Assembly (NCBI GenBank): GCA_036850595.1
Contig: CM072161.1
Coordinates: 7,585,905 to 7,649,904 of the forward strand
Length of the DNA: 64,000 nucleotides
Origin: Rhyacichthys aspro
Taxonomy: Eukaryota > Chordata > Actinopteri > Gobiiformes > Rhyacichthyidae
Reading direction: 5' to 3'
Positions within the stretch are counted from its first letter, which is position 1. Each line of letters opens with the position of its first letter. Below the pieces are notes generated by a model. The model saw only the letters and a program-made list of their open reading frames with translations, did no database searches and was not told where the DNA came from. This document shows positions 37,181 to 48,400 of the stretch, one piece after another. Made by a program: the position numbers and the translations under genes.

Positions 37181-40100
37181 ATGGGATCCTTTCCCATTTC
37201 CCCTCTCCTCTTTGTCTTCCTCTCCCTCCTCCTCCTCCTCCCTGATCCCTGCGCTCCCATCAAGCCTCAGGTTGTGGAGAGAGCGTCTGGCCCTCAGCAG
37301 CCCCAGCCTTTGGGGAATACCACTGGCACAGCCAAGCGAACATGCACGGGCAAGGTGGTGTGTAGACCCGGCATTCTGCTGCCAGTGTGGCTGCCACTCA
37401 ACCCCCCAGTGGGGGAGCAGGCAGGGAGGGCTATTGTTTACTTCCTGAGTCTCATGTACATATTCCTGGGTGTATCCATCATTGCTGACCGCTTCATGGC
37501 ATCCATAGAAGTCATCACTTCTCAGGTATATACACACACTTACTTTGCTAACAGTATTTTAGCTACACTATTTCCTGCATTTACACAACGTATATGTATA
37601 TATTGTATTTACAGGAGAAGGAGGTGACTATTACCAAACCTAATGGGGAAACCACAGTCACAACAGTGCGAATATGGAACGAGACTGTATCCAACCTCAC
37701 GCTAATGGCTCTGGGCTCCTCTGCGCCTGAGATTCTGCTGTCCGTTATTGAGGTAAAGAAGCTCATTCTGTTACATAAATCTCTTTTTATAGACAATATA
37801 AAGATTTTTATCCAAGCCTTTCTTTTTTGTTTGTCAGGTCTGTGGACATAACTTCGATGCAGGGGAGCTTGGGCCGGGTACCATAGTGGGCAGCGCAGCC
37901 TTCAATATGTTTGTGATAATTGGTCTGTGTGTATGGGTAATCCCGGATGGAGAGTCTCGCAAAATTAAACACCTGCGCGTGTTTTTTATTACATCCTTCT
38001 GGAGTATTTTTGCCTATATTTGGCTCTACCTCATTCTGGCTGTCATCTCACCTGGGGTTGTTGAGGTATGTGCTTTATCCTTTAGACTGAATTATTACAA
38101 TGTAATACTTTTAATCTCCTCATGATGTTACTGTCTTATTTTTCCAGGTATGGGAGGCCATAGTGACGCTGTGTTACTTCCCGGTGTGTGTGATCTTGGC
38201 TTGGATTGCTGACCGCCGCATGCTTTTCTACAAATACATGCACAAGCGGTACCGTGCTGATAAGAGACATGGGATCGTGGTGGAAATGGAGGGTGACCTT
38301 GCACCCAAAGGCGTTGACGGGATCATGGATGGAAAGTTCTCTGACGGTGGTTCATGTCCTGAAAACTCCTCCAGTGTGACTGTCTCTGTGCAGACAGGAA
38401 ATGAATTAGATCAGAACAAAGATGAGGTAAAACACCTGCATTGGACAGTCTCTGTTTTTTAAACATTTTACATTGTGTGATTTAATTCATTTTACAGCTT
38501 TTTTTTAGAGATGTTTTGTGTCTTCTGTAGCTGTAGCTTTAAACAACATAATAACACACGTAGACACAAGTAGAAAAATATATATATATAGTAAAATTGA
38601 ATACAAATTGAGGGTATTAGTTAAATATTTTCTATTTAGTGTATTAATTTATAGTTAGTCATAGGCCAATGTGTTAGATACAATGACTACAGCTATTCAA
38701 ACTTCATTAACTATTGGTAATTTAGAGTCACCAATTCACTAATGCATGTCTTTGGATGGTGGGAAAACCCCGCAGTAAGAGAATGACATGCAGAATCCAC
38801 ACTGAAAGGTACTTCCCTGATCCTTCTTTCTGTGAGGCAGGATGCCAAGCTGGACCCCTTCTGATTATTCTGTTTAGTTTAGATGTTTGAAAAAGTCTCA
38901 TTGGGAAAATTTAGTGAAAGTATTGGACTTCCTGTTGTGTGCTTAATTTAGTCTCAGCAGGAGTCTGAGTGGCAACAGTCTAGACAGCAGCTGTGTTAAC
39001 AGCATGAGACTGAGCAGTAAAATTTAAAATGTTTTTCACAACATCATCATATATGGTTTAATATAGGTTTGTTTCTATGTATATGTGTGGTTGCTTCCCT
39101 TTGACAGGTGGTCCGAATCCTGAAAGACCTAAAGGAAAAACACCCAGACAAAGATATAGATCAATTAATTGAAATGGCCAACTACTCTGCCCTCGTTCAG
39201 CAGAAAAAGAGCCGTGCCTTCTACCGCGTCCAGGCAACACGCATGATGATTGGTGCTGGCAACATACTGAGGAAACATGCGGCAGATCACTCGCGGCGCG
39301 CGGCTGCTGGCCACAGCAGTGACCTGGCCACGTGCTCACACATTTGTTTTGAAAGTGCCCAGTATCAGTGCACAGAGAACTGTGGAAATCTGAGCCTTTG
39401 GGTGATCCTTGAAGGTGGCACAGGACAGAACACATTCCTTGTGGATTATTGTACTGAAAATGGCTCAGCAAACGCCGGGGCCGACTATGAATTTACTGAA
39501 GGGACCCTGACGTTTAAACCAGGGGAAAATCGCAAAGAGATTAAGGTGAGTGGGCTGTGTCATTAAGGGTAATGTGAAAATAGAAAATGTCCAATTATTT
39601 AAATGTTGTTCAATTGTTTTTTTTAATATAATTTATACTGTACTGTGTGGCACCATTAGGTCACCATTTATTTTTTTTCAATCTGCAGGTGGGCATACTG
39701 GACGATGACATCTTTGAGGAGGATGAGCATTTCTTTGTGCGTCTGCAGAACCTGAGGTTAGAGGAGGGGGGTGCTGAGGGCTTGGGATCTCCTCCCAAGG
39801 GCAGACTGGTGGACCCTCATGTGGCTACCATCACCATCTTGGATGATGACCACGCTGGCATCTTCACCTTTGGCCAGCAGGTGCTGCGGGTCAGTGAGAG
39901 CACAGGAACTCTCACAGTAACCGTGGTGAGGAATTCAGGCTCCAGGGGCACGGTTGCTGTGCCGTACCACACAGAGGACGGCAGTGCCAAGGCTAGTGTG
40001 GACTATGAGGAGACCAAAGGAGAGCTGGAATTCACCAACGAACAGACCAGGTGAGACATCACTGCATAGTCTGTTTGACTAGGAATGACCAAAATGCTTT

Positions 40101-43100
40101 TCTTCTGAACTCTATTATATTTATAATAGATTAGCACATTGATAGATTACATTTACTCTTTGCTATGTGTAGCTGAGTGTAGAGGGTTTTTTATGAGGCA
40201 CGCAAAGTATATGAGGGCTTCCAGACTATAATAGTGCCTCCAGTCAGCCAGGTGAATTAGCTGCTGACTTGACTTAAAGATAATCCCTTTCGTGGTCAGG
40301 TGTGGGAACCACGGGCCACATGGAAGCTGCCAGATCCTTTTACCATTAAAATTTCAGGTCATATAAGGTTTGTGTGTGCATGGACTAATTGTGCACTTAA
40401 GGAAATGCTACGTTATGTAACAGGCCAGTTGATATCTGCTTTCATATGAGGATTTGAGATGCATCACAAGTGGGTCTATAAATCGTAGTGTTTTGAATTT
40501 ATATATATATATGTGTGTGTATCATTTTATTCATAATAATTTAAGGCATTAGATTAAGTTCTCTACAGCACTGATTAACCTATTTGAATGCCTTTAGTTG
40601 AATAATCTTATTTTAGCAAGCTGAGTATCAGGGGCACAGTATGTTTAGAACTGAATAATTGAAATGTCCATGTGATGAATTATTTAGGCTACTGTAGTTT
40701 GTGTTGTGATTGTAAGATGTTGGTGGTCTCAACATGATTTCAGATTCCTTGTAATTTGTGTGTGTTTGTGTGTGTGTGTGAATGTTTGTTTTTTTGAATG
40801 CTTGTATATCTCCAGTCAGACCTTACAAGTGCGCATTATAAATGTGGCAGAGTATGAGAAGCAGGAAAACTTTTTCATTGTGTTGGAGGAGCCCAAATGG
40901 CTGAAACGCGGACTTTCTGGTGAGTTCATATTTTATACATCAATTTTACTATTTATCAATGTGTAAATTATTCATGTAAAAATATATTGAAGTGGTGTGG
41001 GTGTACTCATTTACAGTAGCACAGTGATCAAGATCAAGTATCAAAACAATAACTCCAGTAACACATGAGCTTAGTTCAGTGTAACAGAAGATCATACTCC
41101 ACCCTCTGAGTCTCTGTTTCACCATTGCACTAAAACCATTCCTGTTTAGGAATAGAAATATTTGATTTCTACTAAAGGAGTGTACCTGGTTTCTGGTTCA
41201 GGAGTGAAATTTGCTCTGGTAAACTGTATAGTGGTCCCAAAAGATTCTTTAGGTGTATAGTTTTTCAGGCCCCCAAAATGTGGATTTAAAACATTATTCT
41301 GTATTTCTTTACAGCCTTACTGCTAAACCAGGGTAAGAGAGTGTGCCATCTGTTATGGATTTTAAAATAAACTGATTGCTTGCTGATTCAAAGACTTCCC
41401 CCTCATTTTGAAAAAAAAAGATCTGTTTTGAATTTTAAGACTTGAGTCTGAATTTTTGCTGTGACTTCCACACTTATGGAAACTCTTGTTTTTTGTTACT
41501 TTTGGTTTGTTGGTCTGTGGTTAATGGCATTCAGATATGGTTTAAAGAGTTTTCTCTTATAGTTAACAATACCTTTAGAGTTAAAATGAACTCTACTTGG
41601 CATGTAGATGAAATTAGCATGGGAGCATGATGTCCTGCAAATATCTCTTACTCTTGTTAACACAGTGGCAATATGTGTGAAGCTTTATCTTAATATGTGA
41701 CAGGCTGCATTCAATTGAAACAACACATCCTTTAAGTTTCAGGTGAATACTTTGTCTTTGCTGTTAACAGGCAACCCAACCCCTGAAGAGGAAGAGGCCA
41801 GGAGGATTTCAGAGATGGGCAAGCCCATTCTTGGGGAGCACAGTCGGCTCGAAATTATCATAGAGGAGTCCTGTGACTTCAAGGTATGTTTAGGAAATTG
41901 TTAAAGATTCAAGATAATTTGTTTACTAGGAATGTAATGTTTGCTGAAAATTAGATCGGATTTCAAAGGTTTATTTGTTTGTCTGAACTGACAGAATATA
42001 GAGAACAGACACTGATCCCTGTTTGAATAAAATATATGCACCTAAGTCTGAAAACGTGCGTGTGTTTGTTTGTTTGGTTTATTAACCAGTCAGTGTCCTT
42101 TTACACATCAGACTCCCAATGGAGTAATAGACCAGGTACAGTTTCTGCCTGCATGCTGTGATGTGTGGTCTGCTGCGAGAACAACCCTGTACATTTCTAT
42201 TTTTTCATTGCATCACTATTAAACATGAATGGTATATTCTCGTGTCGTTTTTATTATTAATGCATGTTACTTGAGATGCAGTATGATCTTATATACCATT
42301 TAAAAACCTGCTTTTTGAAACTTTGAAACAAGTTTTCTATTGTGTGTACTAAATGTGTAAATAAATATTAGTAAAACATTTTTTTGATCTGTTTTAATAG
42401 AGCACTGTTGATAAACTCATAAAAGACACTAATCTGGCTGATGTGCTGGGGACGCATTCATGGAGAGAACAGTTCATTGAAGCGTTTACAGTTGGTGCAG
42501 GTTGGTGGGGTGATGTTTTTCCTCCAGTTCCATTTTTGCGGAGCTCAAATTAACTTTGAATTATGTTTCAATAGGTGATGAGGACGAGGAAGGGCGGCAG
42601 CGGGCGCCTACCTGCTTTGATTATTTCATGCACATACTGTGCATTTTCTGGAAGTTTCTGTTTGCTTTTGTTCCTCCCACTGGGTACTGGAATGGCTGGG
42701 CATGCTTTATCGTGTCAATCAGTGTCATTGGTTTACTGACTGCCATTATTGGAGACCTTGCATCTCATTTTGGCTGCACTGTAGGCCTAAGAGACTCTGT
42801 CACTGCAGTGGTCTTTGTTGCTTTGGGGACTTCACTCCCTGGTGAGTTTATCATATTTGAAACTAAATCAAATAATATGCAGGTTTTCCATAAAAAAAAA
42901 ACCCTTTCTACAATTTTGAAGACTTAGTGGAAGAAATTGTTGCTTGAGTTACACAATTTTCCTCATTTGCTTAAATTTAAGAGAAGGTTATAAAGTTGCC
43001 CTCAGTCAGTCACAGCACACACAAAGAAAATAAAAGGGAAGGGAATACATGAAAAACAGCTAAAAGGCATTCAAAAGCAATAGCCTTGGAGCTATTTGGT

Positions 43101-43632
43101 TAGTAAGCTTTATGACATGCTTTGTTTGGGACAGGTTTGTTCACAAACAAGCCCCTGGGAATCCTGCATAGTGTCTTTGTTCTTATAAAATGCAGTATGT
43201 GAAATAGCCAAGATTCATCTTGAGGTAACTTGCTATTTCCTCTATTCTCTTCCAGATACTTTTGCCAGTAAAGTGGCTGCCTTCCAGGATCAGTATGCTG
43301 ATGCGTCTGTGGGAAATGTGACTGGAAGCAATGCAGTAAATGTGTTCTTGGGCATTGGAGTGGCCTGGTCTATAGCAGCTGTGTACTGGGCAATCAAAGG
43401 GAAGTCCTTTCGTGTGGACCCTGGCTCACTTGCTTTTTCTGTCACACTGTTTACCATTTTTGCATTCTTTAGTATGGGGGTGTTGATGCTACGCCGAAGG
43501 CCGTCCATAGGTGGCGAACTGGGAGGCCCGCGTATTCCCAAAGTTCTCACTGCACTACTTTTCTTTGGACTCTGGTTCCTCTACATCCTCTTCTCCAGCT
43601 TGGAGGCCTACTGCCATATTCAAGGCTTCTGA
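37181..43632 (+). CDS. slc8a2: Sodium/calcium exchanger, NCX2 type (complete, 922 aa)
   Basis: A plasma-membrane antiporter that expels Ca2+ in exchange for Na+. Coding exons: 37181-37525, 37615-37752, 37838-38065, 38148-38426, 39108-39545, 39689-40050, 40816-40919, 41315-41332, 41771-41883, 42401-42500, 42575-42841, 43256-43632 (922 codons plus stop). Visible in order: signal peptide (residues 1-27), alpha-1 repeat (GSSAPEILLSVIE, VGSAAFNMF), the basic autoinhibitory XIP segment near residue 260 (RRMLFYKYMHKRYRADKR), two Calx-beta Ca2+-binding domains with LDDD motifs (GILDDDIFEEDEHF, ITILDDDHAGIF), the alpha-2 repeat (VALGTSLPDTFASKVAA, VGNVTGSNAVNVFLG) and the end EAYCHIQGF. Length and linker (LKRGLSALLLNQGNP) fit NCX2. 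The fish-specific NCX4 is the alternative. The exon start at 37118 carries 63 nt of 5' UTR. Confidence 0.93.
41315..41332 (+). CDS. slc8a2: 18-nt microexon of slc8a2
   Basis: TTTACAG|CCTTACTGCTAAACCAGG|GTAAGA encodes ALLLNQ in the loop between the second Calx-beta domain and the last membrane segments. The six residues align with the ALLLN segment of other exchangers, which belongs to the variable cassette region in NCX1. The microexon keeps the frame, so skipping would delete six residues. Confidence 0.88.
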
Positions 43633-45300
43633 GAAAGTACATTCAAGAAATTGAATTACTGAACAGTCGCAAATAAACACCAGGACATTTACTGGACCTG
43701 CATTAACTACCAGTGGAGGAGAGATTTCTTCACATTTTAACTGCTGCCATGCTTTGCTCATAGAGACATGCACATCTTCACTGCAGGAGAACTCATGTCA
43801 GCAGGACAGTAATGTTTGCATGTTATTTGTTAAGTCATTGTTTTTTATACAGCCTGTGGTCTGTATGGTTCATAGTCTGGATGCTATTGTGTCACAGATC
43901 AGATAGATGACAAACAGTAAAATTTATCAGTATGTACAAGTGATATGAGGCTGCTTTTGTAAAACAATGGTTAATGACATATTAGGACCCAATTACCTCC
44001 CATACTTAATACATTGACATGTTACACTCATTGTAAAAGCTGTTTAAGTACTTGTCTGTGGGCCTACGCTTGTGAACTAATAGATAGGTTTGTTGGAAAC
44101 ATTTGGTACATCAGATGACAGGTGCTTCAGCTCTGGTTTCCTCTGTTTTAGGACAATAATTCACAAATCGTTACATGTTAACTGGAACTTTTCAATATGT
44201 CACTTTGTATAGATTAAAGCTGTTCAGTAAGAGAGAAAGAATTTTCCGGGACCATGGAAAAACAGAACTCAAACTTATTAAAACGCACGGAAGTATAATT
44301 AAAAAGGCTTTATTCCAGTGGATAAATTATAATTAAAAAGTCAACATGTGAGACCTTGCGTACTGTTTTCTCTGTTTTCTAAGAGCACCCCTTAACAGAC
44401 TTTACCTCACCAAAATTAAGAACAAGAACAACCAGTCTTATTTAATCCTAACTAAAATCTTTGGTTAGAAAGATAAGCTGCAGTTGTATATTTCTCACAT
44501 GAAAATTAGATTTGTTCGAAGTACTGCACACCAATTGTTAATGTATCACCACAGTGAATGGCCAAGCACAGCAATGATTGGAAATTGTGAAAAAATTGTA
44601 CAGAGACAATTTTAGATTAATCATTTGAAGTAAAATCCTGTCCTGAATTTATGCAGCGTGGTGGTAGTGTCTGTAAGTCAACTTTCAAATAACTCCAGAG
44701 GTCTTAACTGTTGATCAATGGTGTAATTCACTGTCTTTGTAAATGAATGTACTGTATATTGTGACAAATATAAAGGCATAATATATTTTATTGTAAATTG
44801 TCAAAATTACATTCAATCCTAAAATGAATGTGACTCCATTTAATCCTTTGCTGCACCCAGACACAAACACAAAGAAAAAATATAAGAAAAGCATATATAA
44901 AGCACATTTTATATTTTGATAAAGATTATTAATTACATTACATTAAGGGGGAAAAAATGAATGAATCACATCATGTGTACAATAGTCAACTGGGCTATAC
45001 TTTGAAGACAAGAGCCATACATATTCATACCACCATTAATAAACAATTTTCCTCAGAGGTATCACACCATTAACATCTGTTAACTGTAACAGGCATATGT
45101 ACCCAATCATAAAAGGGGAAACCATTGCTGTAACCCAGAAGGCGTAAATGTGACGCACCCCTGTTGCATTTATATGACATTGTAACATTTCAGGTTCATA
45201 TCGTAATAACCACAGTCACACTCATCCAATCACTATTAGTATCTCGAGTAAATTATCGACGAAATACGTGTTTTTGTTCTTATTTGTTTGAAAAACAATC
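43633..45300 (+). other. slc8a2 3' UTR and spacer to hnrnpl
   Basis: Possible poly(A) signals are AATAAA at 43672-43677 (only 40 nt past the stop) and ATTAAA at 44213-44218. The rest is AT-rich without recognised features. Beyond about 45100 the sequence turns into the hnrnpl promoter region, which has no clear TATA box. Confidence 0.55.
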
Positions 45301-45408
45301 ATTTATTTTCATAAAGCACCTGTACCCCTCCGAATACCGTCTAGCCGAAGCTAATTTCTCCAAAGATCCCTGAATGCAGCAGTGGTCCAGTGCGGAGGAC
45401 AGGACAAC

Positions 45409-48400
45409 ATGGCTGCCGCTGCAGGCCGATACTACGGAGAAGGCGGCAGAGCATCGAAAAGACAGAAAACGGAGGAAGGAGGAATGACAACGGTGGGTTT
45501 ATTCCGTCTGTTTTCCTCACTGAAAGATGCTCTTTTTCTTAGATTTAGTCGAATTTGCTTTATTATCCGAGTAATTTGCTGTCGTGTGACAATATGTTTC
45601 AGCTAGTTCAAGAACTGAATTTGTATAGTAGCCTACAGTTGCTTACAGTGTTATTTGCCGAATGTTTATTATTTATTGTTTCTGTTATTAGAGATATGGT
45701 GACTGTATATATTATTTAAGTGTATCATTTTGGAATATTGGACGCCTGTACCTTAGATGTTGGGCTAGCCATGAAAGCCGTTTTTAAACTTACACAGGCA
45801 ATGTGCTTACACATTGCGCACCTTTATTACCAGAGAACCAGGAATAATGTTCTGTCTCACTTTAGGAGAGTTACGAGGACCCTCACAAACCCCTGCCCTC
45901 CCCGGTGGTGCACATCAGGGGTCTGGTGGACGGTGTCATGGAGGCGGACCTGGTGGAGGCCCTGCAGGAGTTTGGAACCATCAGGTAACGCCATCTGTTC
46001 ACCCCGACTCTTCTATCATTGAAGCGTAGCCTATTCTGATTTTTGAAGCTAGTTCTTGTTCCTGGTGTTACTCATGCATTGTTTCTTAAACATTATTTCC
46101 AGTTTTGCTGTTATGATGCCTAAGAAGCGCCAGGCCCTGGTTGAGTTTGATGACATGAATGGCTCCTGTAACGCAGTTACTTATGCAGCAGAGAACCAGG
46201 TTTATATAGCCGGCCACCCCGCCTTTATCAATTATTCCACCAGCCAAAAGATCTCCCGTCCAGGAGACTCCGATGACACACGGAGCGTCAACAATGTGCT
46301 GCTGCTCACAATTATAAACCCTATCTATCCCATCACCACGGTACAGCCATTTCACTTACTCATATTAAAGATAGGATATAACCTATTGACATATGTAACT
46401 GGAAAGTGTATTAGTAGAGTACAGCGTGTTAGTGTTGTCATGTCTGTTGTCTACAGGATGTGCTTTACACCATTTGTAACAACTGCGGTCCTGTTCAAAG
46501 GATTGTCATCTTTAGGAAGAATGGTGTTCAGGCCATGGTTGAATATCCTTTTTTCCTATTTTATGTTTCTTTTTAAAAAATTTGCTATACAGTGTATTCA
46601 GTGAATTTTGGCTTTACAAAGTTCATTGTTACCTTAACTTAAAGCTGACACATTTGACTCTGTCCAAAGTGCCCAGAGGGCTAAAGCATCTCTCAATGGG
46701 GCAGATATCTATTCTGGCTGCTGCACTCTTAAGATTGAATATGCTAAGGTGAGTTTTAATATTTATATTACATTAACATGCATAACCTGCTGTTGACTCA
46801 TTTTAATGCTGTCTTCCACAGCCAACGCGTCTTAATGTCTTCAAGAATGACCAAGACACTTGGGACTATACAAACCCCAACCTGAGTGGCCAAGGTAATG
46901 CGCAGCCTCACCCCTTGAGTCCCCCTTTTTGTCTCTTTTTTCTCTAATGCCACTGTGTGGGATGTAGGGCTCACTGCTTCCAGGGATATTGCCTTTGATC
47001 ACAGACTCAGTGATGCTAAACCTCATGTAGAAAGCTAGTGTTAAACTTCAGAGGCAATATTCCTATATCACAGTTTTCGTGCACAAGTAAGGGCAGGAGG
47101 AGCAACCTTAAGGGCAGCCAACCCCAGTTCAGTCAGAATAATGCATGTCAAAAAAACAAAACTTTGAAAGCACCACTGTATAATGTAGGTTCACATTCCC
47201 TGTAGAGCATGTCACTGCTAAACAACCTCACAGCCCTGCTTCTTAAATAAACACCATCAAGACTACAACAATTGTTGGCATTCTGTCAAACATACTGGAG
47301 ATTTTGATTATTAGACATTGCACCTCTTCACCAGGGTCACCTGTAAGACAACACAGAACACGTCACTGCTCAGGACAGTGAGAAGGATTGAATATAGTAT
47401 TAGGAGAACCATTTAAGCAAAAAGTCCTTCATGTTTTATGAAATGTACATGAACATGTTTTCTTATCATGTCTAAAATGATGAACAAATCTAATTGATTA
47501 ATAGGTTTATGTGTTCAGGGCGGTTAAGCCATGACATGCACATAGCCTGTCTTTTAATAAAATGTCCATCCGTTTTGCTATACCATTCTTTGTTAAGACT
47601 GGCTGCCTTAGAAACCACAGGTACTCCTTGTGTCCTCACGGTGCAAAACTATACAGGCTTACCTCAACCTGCAAGCAGACACATCCTGCCAAAGACACAC
47701 TGCCTTCGAAAGCGATAATATAACAGCACCTAAAGCGACAACAGTCTAAATCTCTTGGCGGCATACATCGGACACAGTGGGGCATCAAACACTGGAACAC
47801 AACCTCAACTCAGTACCTTCTTATTCCAAGTCATCATTCCACCACGTGACAAGGGAATCCATTTTACTTTTGATGGACAGTACCATCATTTCAGGGACAA
47901 AATACTTTGAGGCCAACAAACATATCCAACACAGACTGATCGTTTTAAGTTAAAAGCATCTTCCACCACCTCTGTTTCAGTACAGCACATCTAACCTCGA
48001 GAGCCCTGAGGAATCACAACACATTGATGATGAGGCGGGAGTCAGTTGTGTGGTCGTTGCGGCCATGCCTCCTAGCCTTTTGGAAGCGACTGTTTTAACA
48101 CAACCACAGGGAGCAACAGAGGACATTTCAGACACATTCAGTCTGACCAGGGAACAGATACAGCTCTCAGATACAGCTCGTCTCTTCTTCCGGTGCCGAA
48201 CACAACATGAAAACACACCGAGTGAACATCCAAGGCGACATACAGAGCTGAGCGGCCACGACAGCACATCGTCACGCAGATAATCCAGATGACTTATTGT
48301 TGTGCACTAGATCTGCCTTTTTAACTTTGCACCAAATATGTACGCACCACGTGAGAGTCCATTTTTACACAAGAAGAAACATCCACAGGGGGGCCTACGA

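Noticed and set aside
48050..48283. Open frame of 77 codons in the hnrnpl intron.
   Set aside because: It has no resemblance to a known protein and no flanking splice sites in frame. It is better explained by the CA-rich regulatory composition.
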